The notes: generated by a model from the sequence alone, not told the origin. A stretch of DNA of 64,000 nucleotides from Micromonospora sp. MA102 (GCF_025460765.1 NZ_JAMWEG010000016.1:1-64000); one strand, 5' to 3'; positions 43,413 through 54,411 are shown, counted from the first letter of the stretch. Made by a program: numbers and translations.

Positions 43413-44239
43413 CCGCCCGGTTCGTCGAGGTCGCCGACCGCGTGCACGTGCTGCGCGACCCGCTCCTGCACGTCAACGTGACGCTGGTGGTGGGTGACGG
43501 CGCGGCGCTGATCGTGGACACCCTCTCCACCGCCGGGCAGGCCCGGGAGCTGGCGGAGGCGGCCCGGGCGGTCACCCCGCACCCGTGGACGGTCGTCAAC
43601 ACCCACCACCACTTCGACCACTGCTTCGGCAACGCCGCCCTGGCCGCCGACCCGCCCCGCCCGGTCTACGCGCACGCCCAGGCCGCCGCGGTGCTCCGCG
43701 ACCATCCGGACGAGCTGCGCCGGGCCGCGTCCGAGGAGATGCGCGCGGAGCAGCCGGAACTCGCCGCCGAGCTGGCCCGCACCGAGCTGCTGGCCCCGAC
43801 CCACCCGGTGCACGGGGAGGCGGTGCTCGACGTGGGCGGCCGGCGGGTGGTGCTGCACCATCCCGGGCACGGCCACACCGACGCCGACCTGGTGGTGCAC
43901 GTCCCGGACGCGGACGTGCTGGTCGCCGGCGATCTGGTGGAGCAGAGCGGCCCGCCGGCCTTCGAGGAGTCGTACCCGGTGCAGTGGCCGGACGCGGTGG
44001 CCGCGCTGCTCCGGCTGACCACGCCGGCCACGCTTGTGGTGCCGGGGCACGGCGAACCGGTCGACGTGGAGTTCGTCCGGGCCCAGCACGCCGACCTCGC
44101 CCGACAGGCGTGGCTGATCCGGGCCGGCCACACCGGTTCCGCCCCGCCCGAGCGGGTGGCCGCCGAGTCGCCGTTCGGCGCCCGGCCGGGCCTCATCGCG
44201 GCCCGGCGCGGTTACGCCGAGCTCGACGGCACCGCCTGA
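43409..44239 (+). CDS. Metallo-beta-lactamase-fold hydrolase
   Basis: 276 residues. The two-metal site is visible: H66-H-H68-F-D70-H71 (VVNTHHHFDHCFG), a third His in LHHPGHGHTDADLVV, and VPGHGEPV near 210. It lacks extra glyoxalase or RNase Z signatures. Likely a thiolester, lactone or similar hydrolase. Its coupling to a thioesterase-fold protein suggests the pair handles one acyl thioester substrate. Confidence 0.82.
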   Translation: MTARFVEVADRVHVLRDPLLHVNVTLVVGDGAALIVDTLSTAGQARELAEAARAVTPHPWTVVNTHHHFDHCFGNAALAADPPRPVYAHAQAAAVLRDHPDELRRAASEEMRAEQPELAAELARTELLAPTHPVHGEAVLDVGGRRVVLHHPGHGHTDADLVVHVPDADVLVAGDLVEQSGPPAFEESYPVQWPDAVAALLRLTTPATLVVPGHGEPVDVEFVRAQHADLARQAWLIRAGHTGSAPPERVAAESPFGARPGLIAARRGYAELDGTA

Positions 44240-44254
44240 CCGCCCGGGGCGGGG

Positions 44255-44701
44255 TCAGGGGCGGGCGCGCAGGGCGCCGAGCAGGGCGTCGAGGTGCGGG
44301 GCGGCGGCGAGGATCGCCGCACGGGCCGGCGGGTCGAGGGTGGCCAGGGCCTCGGTGAGCAGGGCCCTGCGGTGGGCCGCGTAGTCGGCCATCCGGACGC
44401 TGGCGGCCTCGGTGAGGGTGAGCCGCACCACCCGGCGGTCCTCGGGGTCGCGGTCGCGCGCCAGCAGCCCGGCGTCGGTGAGGTCGCGGACCAGGGTGCT
44501 GACCGTGTTCGGCGCGGTGCCCAGCCGCCGCGCGACCTCCTTGCCGCTGATCCCCGGCTCGCCCCGGACCAGGTGCAACACCTCCACCTGCGCCTCGGGC
44601 AGGGCGTCCCGGTTGGCCCGGGCGACGACCTTGCGGCGGACCAGCCGGTGCAGTTCCCCCAGCACGGCCCCGAAGCGCGCGACGGCCTCGTCGGTCGGCA
44701 C
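44255..44701 (-). CDS. MarR-family transcriptional regulator
   Basis: 148 residues from GTG 44701, chosen because AAGGTGA lies just upstream; a TTG at 44725 would add eight residues without a site. The winged helix is PGISGKEVARRLGTAPNTVS, with wing DRDPEDRRVVRLTLTE. It is divergent from an MFS drug transporter across 81 bases containing a palindrome, the usual autoregulated MarR-efflux arrangement. Confidence 0.88.
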   Translation of the reverse strand: MPTDEAVARFGAVLGELHRLVRRKVVARANRDALPEAQVEVLHLVRGEPGISGKEVARRLGTAPNTVSTLVRDLTDAGLLARDRDPEDRRVVRLTLTEAASVRMADYAAHRRALLTEALATLDPPARAAILAAAPHLDALLGALRARP

Positions 44702-44725
44702 GGGGTCACCTTCTTCACATCGCAA

Positions 44726-44745
44726 TAGTTCTGGATACAGAGTTA
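44726..44745. promoter_or_regulatory. Candidate MarR operator
   Basis: TAGTTCTG-GATA-CAGAGTTA is a palindrome with six of eight arm positions matched. It lies in the AT-rich gap between the marR-type gene and the MFS gene, overlapping both probable promoters. Confidence 0.5.
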
Positions 44746-44782
44746 AGGTTACCCGGAATCGTCCATTTCAGGGGGAACCTTC

Positions 44783-46003
44783 GTGAGCCAGACCGTGCGG
44801 ACCGTCGCGCGCCCGACCATCGATCCACGGCAAGCACGGGGCGGCGCGACCCTGCTGGTGCTGCTCGGCACGCTCACCGCGATCGGCCCGCTCTCGCTGG
44901 ACATGTACCTCCCGGCGTTCCCGGCGATGACCCGCGACCTCAACGCCGACCAGGCCGGCATCCAACTCTCGCTGACCACCTGCCTGATCGGCCTCGCGGT
45001 CGGCCAGTTCGTCACCGGCCCGCTCAGCGACCGGTGGGGGCGGCGCCGCCCGGTGCTGATCGGCGTCGTCGCGTACACCGTGCTCGCGCTCGTCTGCGCC
45101 CTGGCACCGAACGCGCCGCTGCTGGCCGCCGCGCGGTTCGTCCAGGGCCTGGCCGGCGGCATGGGGGTGGTGGTCGCCCGGGCGGTGGTCCGCGACCTCT
45201 ACGCCGGCCGCGAGGCCGCGAAGTACTTCTCCCGCCTCACCCTGGTCTTCGGCGTCGCGCCGGTGGCCGCGCCGAGCGTGGGCAGCCTGGTGCTGCGGTG
45301 GGGGGACTGGCGGGCGGTCTTCCTCACCCTGGCCGCCATCGGGCTGCTGCTGTCCGTCGCGGTGGCCCTGCGCCTGCCCGAGACGCTGCCGGCCGAGCGC
45401 CGCAGCACCGGCGGCCTGGCCGCCACCGCCCGGACCATGCGGTCGCTGGTCGCCGACCGGGTCTACCTCGGGTACGCGCTGACCCAGGGCTTCGCCTTCG
45501 CCGGGCTGTTCGCGTACATCTCCGGGTCGTCGTTCGTGTTCCAGGACGTCTTCGGCGTCTCCGCCGTGGCGTTCAGCCTGATCTTCGGCCTCAACGCGCT
45601 CGCCCTGGTGGCCACCGGGCAGGCGAACGCCCGGCTGCTCGACCGGTTCAGCCCACGCCGGCTGCTGGTCACCGCGCTCGTGGTCGGCGTGGTGGCCGCG
45701 GCCGGGGTGCTGACCGGGGCGCTCGCCGGCAGCGTCGCCGTGGTCGCGGTGGCGCTGTTCGCCTTCGTCGGCTCGCTGGGCATGGTGACGCCGAACAGCA
45801 CCGCGCTGGCGCTGGACGCGCACGCCCGGCACGCCGGCACCGCCGCCGCGCTGATGGGCGGCGTGCAGTCGGTGCTCGGCGCGGTCGCCGCACCCCTGGT
45901 CGGGCTCGGCGGCGAGGGCAGCGCCGTGCCGATGGCCGTGGTGCTGGCCGCCGCGGCCGCCCTCTCCGTCACCGCCGTGCTCGCCCTGGCCCGCCCCCGC
46001 TGA
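44783..46003 (+). CDS. MFS drug transporter, Bcr/CflA type
   Basis: 406 residues with twelve hydrophobic helices. The loop 2-3 motif GPLSDRWGRRRPVL and the Bcr/CflA-like start GPLSLDMYLPAFPAM place it in the DHA1 family, which exports bicyclomycin, chloramphenicol and other drugs by proton antiport. It is likely repressed by the divergent MarR protein until a drug binds. Confidence 0.88.
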   Translation: MSQTVRTVARPTIDPRQARGGATLLVLLGTLTAIGPLSLDMYLPAFPAMTRDLNADQAGIQLSLTTCLIGLAVGQFVTGPLSDRWGRRRPVLIGVVAYTVLALVCALAPNAPLLAAARFVQGLAGGMGVVVARAVVRDLYAGREAAKYFSRLTLVFGVAPVAAPSVGSLVLRWGDWRAVFLTLAAIGLLLSVAVALRLPETLPAERRSTGGLAATARTMRSLVADRVYLGYALTQGFAFAGLFAYISGSSFVFQDVFGVSAVAFSLIFGLNALALVATGQANARLLDRFSPRRLLVTALVVGVVAAAGVLTGALAGSVAVVAVALFAFVGSLGMVTPNSTALALDAHARHAGTAAALMGGVQSVLGAVAAPLVGLGGEGSAVPMAVVLAAAAALSVTAVLALARPR

Positions 46004-46016
46004 TCCGCACGGCGGG

Positions 46017-46946
46017 TCAGCGGAACCGGTTGGCGACCGCCTCCCGGGTGGGCATGGCGGTGGCCCCGCCGGGCGACTCGCAGACCAGGCCGGCCACCCG
46101 CAGGGCGAAGGCCACCCGGTCCCGCCAGCCGGTCGGGTCCACCGGCTCACCCGCGTGCAGCAGGTCGGCGACGAGCGCGCCCATCACCGAGTCGCCCGCG
46201 CCCGTGGCGTCCACCGCGTCGACCTTCGGCGCGGGAACGCGTACCACGTCGTCGGCGGCGGCGACCAGCGCGCCGTCCGCGCCCAGGGTGACCACCACGG
46301 TCCCCGCGCCCAACTCCCGCAGGTACGCGGCGACGCCCTCGACCGGCTCACGCGGGTAGAGGTGGCGCGCGTCGGCGGCGCTCAGCTTGACCAGGTGGGC
46401 GCTCGCCGCGAACTCGGCGACCACGGCACGCAGGTCGTCCAGCGCGCCCGGGCCGGTGAGCAGGCTCGGGCGCACGTTCGGGTCGAACACCCGCAGCGCA
46501 CCGGCCATCGCCCAGGCCCGGCGGGCGGCGGCCAGCACCGGCGCGTCGAGCAGCACGATCGAGCCGCAGTAGAGCACCTGCGCGCCCTCGACCAGGGCGA
46601 CGTCCAGGTCGTCGGCGGTGAGCAGCGCGTACGACCGGGGTTCGCCGTAGAAGCGGAAGTCCGGTTCCGGGCCGGCGAAGGTGGCCACCGCGAGCGCCGT
46701 GGGCGCCGGCACGGTGACCGCCCCGTCCAGCCCCACACCGGCGGCGCCCAGGAAGGCGCGGATCCGCGCGGCGAGCGGGTCGTCACCGAGCGAGCCGACG
46801 AACTGGACGTCACCGCCGAGCCGGGCCACCGCCACGGCCACGTTCAACGGCCCCCCGCCGATCGCCTGCCGGAAGACGGGCTCCCCGTCGTGCTCGGCGT
46901 CGAGCAGGTCGACCAGCGCCTCGCCGAGCACCACCGCGTACCCCAT
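46017..46946 (-). CDS. PfkB-family sugar kinase, probable fructokinase
   Basis: 309 residues. It opens VVLGEALVDLL, with PfkB motif 1 GGGPLNVAVAVARLGG near 30-45 and motif 2 VDAVDATGAGDSVMGAL near 250, whose Asp is the catalytic base. The pattern is closest to actinobacterial fructokinases. 2-keto-3-deoxygluconate or adenosine kinases are alternatives. ATG 46946 has GGAGGGAG upstream. Divergent from the LPMO gene. Confidence 0.85.
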   Translation of the reverse strand: MGYAVVLGEALVDLLDAEHDGEPVFRQAIGGGPLNVAVAVARLGGDVQFVGSLGDDPLAARIRAFLGAAGVGLDGAVTVPAPTALAVATFAGPEPDFRFYGEPRSYALLTADDLDVALVEGAQVLYCGSIVLLDAPVLAAARRAWAMAGALRVFDPNVRPSLLTGPGALDDLRAVVAEFAASAHLVKLSAADARHLYPREPVEGVAAYLRELGAGTVVVTLGADGALVAAADDVVRVPAPKVDAVDATGAGDSVMGALVADLLHAGEPVDPTGWRDRVAFALRVAGLVCESPGGATAMPTREAVANRFR

Positions 46947-47271
46947 CCTGGCTCCCTCCGTCGGTGTACCTCCGATCCTGGCGCATGGCGGGGTCCCGGC
47001 GCGACGAGACTCCCGCATCGACGGATGGCTATTGCGCGGGATGACCGGACGTGATGGGATTGCGCGTGCCGGGAGGGCGCGGGGGCTGCCGCGCCGCCGG
47101 GTCGAGCCGACGCGAGGGCACTGACGGTCCGTGGCATGGACCGAGGCGGTGCGCGTCCCCCCGACGGCCCCGGCCGCACTCCGGCCGCCGGGCGTGGCAC
47201 CGCGATCGTCGCATCCGCTCGTCGCAGCGGGGCCGGCCGTGCGGGTCGCGTCCCGCGAGTCAGGAGATTCC
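46947..47271. other. 325-bp divergent region between sugar kinase and LPMO genes
   Basis: No gene is apparent. An 8-base string ATTGCGCG occurs at 47031 and again at 47059 in the same direction, 28 bases apart, a possible activator or repressor half-site pair. No DasR-like palindrome is seen. Confidence 0.5.
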
Positions 47272-48387
47272 GTGCACCGATCCCGTACGGCCGCGCTGCT
47301 CGCCGCGGCCGCCACCCTGGCCCTGGGCGCGTTCGCCCTGGCCACCGGCTCCGACCCGGCCGCCGCGCACGGCGCGGCGATGACCCCGGGCGCCCGGACC
47401 TACCTGTGCTGGAAGGACGGCCTCACCCCGACCGGGGAGATCAGGCCGAGCAACCCCGCCTGCTCGGCGGCGGTGGCCGAGAGCGGCACCAACTCGCTCT
47501 ACAACTGGTTCAGCGTGCTGCGCTCCGACGCGGGCGGCCGGACCGTCGGGTTCATCCCCGACGGCAAGCTGTGCAGCGGCGGCAACCCGAACTTCACCGG
47601 CTACGACCAGGCCCGCACCGACTGGCCGGTCACCCACCTGACGGCCGGGCGGAGCATGGAGTTCCGCTACAGCAACTGGGCCCACCACCCGGGCACCTTC
47701 TACTTCTACGTCACGAAGGACAGCTGGAGCCCGACGCGGCCGCTGGCCTGGAGCGACCTGGAGGAGCAGCCGTTCCTCCAGGTGACCAACCCGCCGTCGG
47801 TCGGCTCGCCCGGCACGAACGACGGGCACTACTACTTCACCGGCAACCTGCCGGCCAACAAGAGCGGCCGGCACATCATCTACTCCCGCTGGGTCCGCTC
47901 GGACAGCCAGGAGAACTTCTTCGGCTGCTCGGACGTGACCTTCGACGGCGGCAACGGCGAGGTGACCGGCATCGGCTCCGGCGGGACGGCGTCACCGACC
48001 CCCACGACGCCCACGCCGACGCCCACCACCCCGACGCCCACCCCGACCCCGACGAGCCCGACGCCGACCCCGACCATGCCGTCCGGCACCTGCATGGCGG
48101 TGTACAAGGTGGTCAGCGCCTGGCAGGGCGGCTTCCAGGGCGAGGTCATGATCATGAACCACAGCACCCGGACCTACGCCGGCTGGACCGCGAACTGGAC
48201 CTGGCCCAGCGGCCAGAGCATCACCCAGCTCTGGAACGGCACGGTGAGCGGCAGCGGGGCCGCGGTGACGGTCACCAACGCCGCGTACAACGGGAGCGTC
48301 CCACCGGAGGGCACCACCACGTTCGGCTTCACCGCGAACGTCTCCGGCACGAACACCCTGCCCACGGTCACCTGCACCGGTCGGTGA
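47272..48387 (+). CDS. Secreted AA10 lytic polysaccharide monooxygenase with CBM2
   Basis: 371 residues from GTG 47272 (AGGAG upstream). A signal peptide of 32 residues ends in AAA, which exposes His33 as the mature N-terminus (HGAAMTPGARTYLCW). The second copper ligand is probably His138 or His139 in NWAHHPGTFYFYV. The catalytic domain runs to about residue 240. A PTPT linker (about 243-270) and a C-terminal CBM2 (CMAVYKVVSAWQGGFQGEV onward, terminal CTGR) follow. AA10 enzymes of this chitin-binding type cleave crystalline chitin, some also cellulose, oxidatively. It fits with the NgcEFG importer at the other end of the window. Confidence 0.92.
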   Translation: MHRSRTAALLAAAATLALGAFALATGSDPAAAHGAAMTPGARTYLCWKDGLTPTGEIRPSNPACSAAVAESGTNSLYNWFSVLRSDAGGRTVGFIPDGKLCSGGNPNFTGYDQARTDWPVTHLTAGRSMEFRYSNWAHHPGTFYFYVTKDSWSPTRPLAWSDLEEQPFLQVTNPPSVGSPGTNDGHYYFTGNLPANKSGRHIIYSRWVRSDSQENFFGCSDVTFDGGNGEVTGIGSGGTASPTPTTPTPTPTTPTPTPTPTSPTPTPTMPSGTCMAVYKVVSAWQGGFQGEVMIMNHSTRTYAGWTANWTWPSGQSITQLWNGTVSGSGAAVTVTNAAYNGSVPPEGTTTFGFTANVSGTNTLPTVTCTGR

Positions 48388-48398
48388 CCCGGACCTGA

Positions 48399-48434
48399 GA
48401 AGGGCCCCCGGGGACACGTCCCCGGGGGCCCTTC
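48399..48434. terminator. Strong bidirectional hairpin between LPMO and asnB
   Basis: A perfect 15-bp stem (48399-48413 with 48420-48434) encloses a 6-base loop. It lies 12 bases after the LPMO stop and 14 before the end of convergent asnB. Confidence 0.75.
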
Positions 48435-48447
48435 CGTCACATCCGCG

Positions 48448-50409
48448 TCAACGGACCATGCTGCCGACCACCGGCTTGGTGAGCAGGGCGGACTGGTTGC
48501 GCTGGATGCCCGGGTCCAGGGTCTTCGCCACGAAGATGGCGTGCCAGATGCAGAAGATCAGCACGGTCCACACCTTGCGGGAGTGGTCCGCCTCCTCCCG
48601 CTTGTGCTCCTCCAGCAGCCGCATGGCGTACGACAGGTCGATGAGGTCGCCCGCGCCGGAGGTGGCCAGCACGTGCCGGGCCCACTCGTACATCTCGCCG
48701 CGCAGCCACACCCGGGTCGGCGTCGGGAAGCCCAGCTTCTTGCGGTTGACGATGGCCGGCGGCACCACGCCCTGCAGGGCCTGGCGCATCGCGTACTTGG
48801 TCGCCTCGGAGCGGGGCGGCAGCTTCAGGTCGACCGGGATCCCGGCCGCCACGTTGAACACCTCGCGGTCGAGGAAGGGCACCCGGACCTCCAGCGAGTG
48901 CGCCATCGAGATCCGGTCGGCCTTGACCAGGATGTCGCCGCGCAGCCAGGTGTAGAGGTCGACGTACTGCATCTTGGTGACGTCGTCCAGCTCGGTGGCC
49001 TCGGCGTAGATCGGCGCGGTGACGTCGGTGTAGCGGACCGAGGGGTCGTAGCGGCGCAGCAGGTGCTGCTTCTCCTCCTCGGTGAACATCCGGGCATTGC
49101 CGTAGTAGCGCTCCTCGATCGGGGTGGTGCCCCGCTCCAGGAAGCTCTTGCCCTTCACACCCTGGGGGATCGCCTTGGAAACCGCCCGCAGGCCCTTCTG
49201 CACGCCGCCCGGCAGGCTGTTGACCGCGTTGAGCGACAGCGGCTCCCGGTAGATCGTGTAGCCGCCGAAGAACTCGTCCGCGCCCTCGCCGGAGAGCACC
49301 ACGGTGACGTGCTCGGCGGCCTTCTTCGCCACGAAGTAGAGCGGCACCAGGGCCGGGTCGGCCACCGGGTCGTCCAGGTGCCAGACGATCTTCGGCAACG
49401 CGTCGATCATGTCCTGCGGCCCGATCTTGGTCGGGATCGTGGTCACGTCGAGGTGCCGGGCCGAGTCCTGCGCCACGTCGATCTCGGAGTAGCCCGGCAC
49501 GTCGTAGCCGACCGTGAAGGTGAGGATGTTCGGGTTGAACTCCCTGGCCAGGGCCACCACGGCCGTCGAGTCGATGCCGCTGGAGAGGAACGAGCCGACC
49601 GGCACGTCGGAGCGCATGTGCATCCGGACGCTCTCCCGCAGCGTCTCCCGGATCTCGTGGTAGAGCTTCTGCTCGTCGGAGACCGGGGCCGGCCGGAACA
49701 CCGGCCGGTACCACCGGCGCACCTCGATCCGGCCACCCGGCGTCCAGGTCAGGTACTCCCCCGACCCGATCCGGCTGATCCCCTTGTGCAGCGTGCCCGG
49801 CTCCGGGACGTACTGGAGGGTCAGGTAGTGGCTCAGGTTGGCGGCGTCGATGCCCGCGTCGCCCTGGTACGCCGAGTGCGCGAAGGGCAGCAGCGCCTTC
49901 TTCTCCGAGGCCAGGTAGAGCCCGTCCTGGGTCTCCAGGTAGTGCAGCGGCTTGATGCCGAAGTAGTCCCGCGCGCCGAAGGCCCGCCGCTCCTGCCGGT
50001 CCCAGATCACGAAGGCGAACATGCCGCGCAGCCGGGTGAGCACCTGCTCACCCCAGTAGTGGTAGCCGGCCACGATCACCTCGCCGTCGCCGTTGGTGGC
50101 GAACTGCGCGCCGTGGTCGCGGATCAGCTCGTCCCGCAGTTCGATGTAGTTGTAGATCTCGCCGTTGAACGTGAGCAGGTAACGCTCGTTCGCGTAGGGC
50201 AGCGGCTCGTGGCTGAGCGCCACGTCGATGATCGCCAGCCGCTTGTGCGCGAACACCCCGTCCGCGTACCTCCCGGAGGCGTCGCCGACCACCTCGACCC
50301 CGGTCTCGTCCGGGCCGCGGTGATGCAGGCACTCCAGTGCTCCGGCGATGTGGTCGCGGTGAGCGGCGGCGTCACCGCGCGCGCTGAAAAAGGCCAGGAG
50401 TCCGCACAT
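48448..50409 (-). CDS. asnB: Asparagine synthetase (glutamine-hydrolysing)
   Basis: 653 residues. ATG 50409 is chosen because it gives Met-Cys (MCGLLAFFSARG); Cys2 is the glutaminase nucleophile. The class II amidotransferase domain spans 2-~210 with FNGEIYNY and FGIKPLHY. The synthetase domain carries SSGIDSTAV (PP-loop), SGEGADEFFGGY and RVPFLDREVF. It makes asparagine, or a related amide, from aspartate, ATP and glutamine. It lies alone between two convergent or divergent neighbours, so it may also serve a cell-wall amidation role. Confidence 0.92.
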   Translation of the reverse strand: MCGLLAFFSARGDAAAHRDHIAGALECLHHRGPDETGVEVVGDASGRYADGVFAHKRLAIIDVALSHEPLPYANERYLLTFNGEIYNYIELRDELIRDHGAQFATNGDGEVIVAGYHYWGEQVLTRLRGMFAFVIWDRQERRAFGARDYFGIKPLHYLETQDGLYLASEKKALLPFAHSAYQGDAGIDAANLSHYLTLQYVPEPGTLHKGISRIGSGEYLTWTPGGRIEVRRWYRPVFRPAPVSDEQKLYHEIRETLRESVRMHMRSDVPVGSFLSSGIDSTAVVALAREFNPNILTFTVGYDVPGYSEIDVAQDSARHLDVTTIPTKIGPQDMIDALPKIVWHLDDPVADPALVPLYFVAKKAAEHVTVVLSGEGADEFFGGYTIYREPLSLNAVNSLPGGVQKGLRAVSKAIPQGVKGKSFLERGTTPIEERYYGNARMFTEEEKQHLLRRYDPSVRYTDVTAPIYAEATELDDVTKMQYVDLYTWLRGDILVKADRISMAHSLEVRVPFLDREVFNVAAGIPVDLKLPPRSEATKYAMRQALQGVVPPAIVNRKKLGFPTPTRVWLRGEMYEWARHVLATSGAGDLIDLSYAMRLLEEHKREEADHSRKVWTVLIFCIWHAIFVAKTLDPGIQRNQSALLTKPVVGSMVR

Positions 50410-50520
50410 GGTGGTCATCTTTCCACGCGCCGGAAGCCACCGTCGCGGCACCGCAGGCACTTCCCGCTCCCACGCGCACGGTACCGTCTGCACCAGCGAC
50501 GAGGCGCAAGGAGGCGGATC

Positions 50521-51999
<1,479 letters not shown>

Positions 52000-52297
52000 C
52001 CGACAGGCACGACCCCCGGCGGGCCCGCCGCCGGCGTCTGCGAGGTTTCTCGCGGTAACGACGCCGGTGCCGGGCCCGTCGTCGTTTGCGCCCCTCACGG
52101 CCGCCCGGTGTCGCTACGCCCCCCGCTGAGGCCACGCAGCCGGATGTGAGTCAAATGCGCGATTTCTTCGGATCCGTCCGCGTCGCGAGGATCCTTCTCA
52201 TACGGTGGCAATCAGAGGCTGCAACCGATTTGTAGCTGGTCGCTCGACCTGGGGCGGTGCGACCCCTTTAGGTAGACCGAAAGGGCGGAAGGCTCTG
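52000..52297. other. 298-bp region upstream of the first beta-helix gene
   Basis: The first ~190 bases are GC-rich with no gene. The last ~105 bases hold the conserved block CCTTCTCATACG (52193-52204) and the structured leader shared with the second beta-helix gene. Confidence 0.7.
52193..52285 (+). ncRNA. Structured leader of beta-helix gene 1 (three hairpins)
   Basis: After CCTTCTCATACGGTGG, with TACGGT as possible -10, come three hairpins. H1 is 52218-52236 (GCTGCAA / CCGAT loop / TTGTAGC). H2 is 52238-52264 (GGTCGC with GCGACC). H3 is CCTTT 52265-52269 with AAAGG 52280-52284 around an inner GG/CC pair. The same order occurs before gene 2 with stem-preserving changes. It ends close to GGAAGG at the start codon, so it could control translation. 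No known riboswitch class is recognised. Confidence 0.55.
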
Positions 52298-54154
52298 ATG
52301 TCCAACGACGTAACGAACAGCGACGGCGGGGCCCCGATGACCCCGTCGACGAACAGGCGGCGGGCCCTCCTGGTCGCCACCGGCGTGGCCGGACTGACCG
52401 GCGTCGTCGGGCTGGCGGCACTCGGTGGCCTCGCGGCCCGCGACAACGACAAGTCCGGCACTCCGAACCGCGTGGCCGAGAACCGCGTGGCCGCGCCGCA
52501 GCACGCCTCCGACGCCGACAAGGGCGACCACGAGGACGGCAAGGACGGGGACAAGGGCAAGGACGGCCGGGACCGCGGTGAGTGGGACGCGGACGGCGGG
52601 GATCACGGGAAGGTCCGGGAGGTGCCGTGTGACGACGACGAGCTGGTCGAGGCGCTCGATCTGGCGAACCGGGATCACGGCGGCACGCTGAAGCTGGCCG
52701 AGAACTGCACCTACGAGCTGGGCGAGAAGGACCGCAAGTTCGGCGCGGCCCTGCCGGAGATCAAGCAGGACATCACGATCAAGGGCAACGGCTCGACGAT
52801 CAAGCGGGACTCCGAGGACACCTTCCGGATCTTCCGGGTGGTCGACGGCGGCGACCTGACCCTGAAGGACCTCACGGTCAAGGGCGGCAACGCCACCGCC
52901 TTCAAGTACGGCGGCGGCGGACCGCAGGTTCCCGGCGGGCCGGCCGTCATGGACGCGCCGGCCGTCATGGGGGCGCCGGTCGTCATGGGGGCGCCGGTCG
53001 CCCAGGGTGCTCCGGTGGGCCAGGGTGCTCCGGTGGGCCAGGACTCCGGCTCCCAGGGTTCGGGGTCGTCGGACAACGGCAAGGACAAGGACAAGGACAA
53101 GGACAAGGACAAGCAGGGCGAGGGTGACGGTGGCGCCCTGCTGGTCGAGCGGGGTGGCAGCGCCAACCTGATCAAGGTGAAGCTGACCGACAACAACGCC
53201 GAGGAGAACGGCGGCGCCATCGCCAACTTCGGCCGCGTCCACCTCGAAGACAGCAAGGTCACCAACAACCACGCCCAGAAGGACGGCGGCGGCATCTTCA
53301 ACCGCGGCGTGCTCAAGGTCGAGGAATCCCACATCGACAACAACACCGCCGGCGGCAACGGCGGCGGCATCGCCAACGGCAAGGGCGACAACACCAAGCA
53401 CGACCCGTACGGCCAGAACAGCATCGAGAACCCCTACGACAAGAACAAGGACGAGCACGACGAGGGCACCGTCGAAATCGTCGGCTCCGACCACGGCAAG
53501 GACGCCGTCAAGAGCACCCTGTCGGACAACCGCGCCGGCAAGAGCGGCGGCGGCCTGTTCAGCTCCGGCGGCTTCGTCACCATCAGCTTCACCGCCATCA
53601 CCGGCAACACCGCCTGCGAGAACGGCGGCGGCATCTACGCCGAGAACACCGTCCTCAAGCTCGACCACGTCCTCGTCGCCAAGAACCACGCCGACGGCAA
53701 CGGCGGCGGCATCGTCAACACCGGCGGCAAGCACTGGGGCTACCCCAACGACAAGGAAGACGCCACCGCCACCATCTCCGACAGCACCATCGTCGACAAC
53801 ACCGCCAACCGCTTCGGCGGCGGCATCTTCAACGGCGAATGGCTCGTCAAGGTCGAAGACGGCTTCACCGAGCGCCACGACCAGAAGGACGACAACGCCA
53901 CCCTCACCCTGCGCGACACCGAAATCAAGAACAACACCGCCCTCAACGGCGGCGGCATCTTCAACAACAAGGGCAAGGTCACCCTGACCAAGACCCACGT
54001 CACCAAGAACACCGCCACCGACACCGCCAAGCTCCACCGCGTCGCCGGCGGCGTCCTCAACAACGAGGGCAAGGTCAAGCTCGACGACAAGTCCACCATC
54101 ACCAACAACGACCCCACCAACTGCGCCAACACCGTCGAAGACTGCTTCAACTGA
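52298..54154 (+). CDS. Secreted right-handed beta-helix protein 1, Lys/Asp-rich
   Basis: 618 residues from ATG 52298; the frame opens earlier at GTG 52205 but that would run through the structured leader. A Tat/Sec-like signal (TNRRRALLVATGVAGLTGVV) is followed by a charged Asp/Lys/Gly linker and a conserved domain (VREVPCDDDELVEALDLANR, then ITIKGNGSTIKR). Next come a Gly/Ala/Pro/Val insert (about 210-260), a DKDKDKDK run, and a parallel beta-helix. The helix has nine GG-G/A-I-x-N turns near residues 304, 330, 355, 416, 443, 468, 506, 551 and 584. The end is NCANTVEDCFN. No catalytic residues of polysaccharide lyases are apparent. Probably a surface adhesin, glycan-binding or matrix protein. 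Confidence 0.75.
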   Translation: MSNDVTNSDGGAPMTPSTNRRRALLVATGVAGLTGVVGLAALGGLAARDNDKSGTPNRVAENRVAAPQHASDADKGDHEDGKDGDKGKDGRDRGEWDADGGDHGKVREVPCDDDELVEALDLANRDHGGTLKLAENCTYELGEKDRKFGAALPEIKQDITIKGNGSTIKRDSEDTFRIFRVVDGGDLTLKDLTVKGGNATAFKYGGGGPQVPGGPAVMDAPAVMGAPVVMGAPVAQGAPVGQGAPVGQDSGSQGSGSSDNGKDKDKDKDKDKQGEGDGGALLVERGGSANLIKVKLTDNNAEENGGAIANFGRVHLEDSKVTNNHAQKDGGGIFNRGVLKVEESHIDNNTAGGNGGGIANGKGDNTKHDPYGQNSIENPYDKNKDEHDEGTVEIVGSDHGKDAVKSTLSDNRAGKSGGGLFSSGGFVTISFTAITGNTACENGGGIYAENTVLKLDHVLVAKNHADGNGGGIVNTGGKHWGYPNDKEDATATISDSTIVDNTANRFGGGIFNGEWLVKVEDGFTERHDQKDDNATLTLRDTEIKNNTALNGGGIFNNKGKVTLTKTHVTKNTATDTAKLHRVAGGVLNNEGKVKLDDKSTITNNDPTNCANTVEDCFN

Positions 54155-54169
54155 ACCACCACATAACCC

Positions 54170-54212
54170 GGGGAGTCCCTTTCCGCCGCGCCACGGCGGG
54201 GAGGGGCTCCCC
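54170..54212 (+). terminator. Long hairpin after beta-helix gene 1
   Basis: GGGGAG with CTCCCC at the ends and CCGCCG with CGGCGG inside form a bulged hairpin that starts 16 bases after the stop codon. Confidence 0.5.
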
Positions 54213-54368
54213 TGCCCCCCGCGTCACCACCGGGTGGTTCGTCGTGCTCCCGTCCCGTACGGGCCCTCCATAGCGTCCGGCGGCCTTACGCCTGCACCGA
54301 GCCTCCTTCGCCGACCGGCGCCCTCCCGCACCTGCGGTTCCCTCTGCACCCCCCGCCGCCCGACCCAC

Positions 54369-54387
54369 CCCGTTTGCGGGTTTTTTT
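54369..54387 (+). terminator. Intrinsic terminator with T7 tract
   Basis: CCCG-TTTG-CGGG followed by seven T. It is a rare classical T-tail for this GC-rich DNA. It isolates gene 2 from gene 1 transcription. Confidence 0.65.
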
Positions 54388-54411
54388 CGTATATGGGCAC
54401 GAGGTGAAGAA

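Noticed and set aside
52193..52297. Leader as a c-di-AMP (ydaO) or c-di-GMP (GEMM) riboswitch
   Set aside because: Size and the conserved strings of those classes, as I remember them, are not present.
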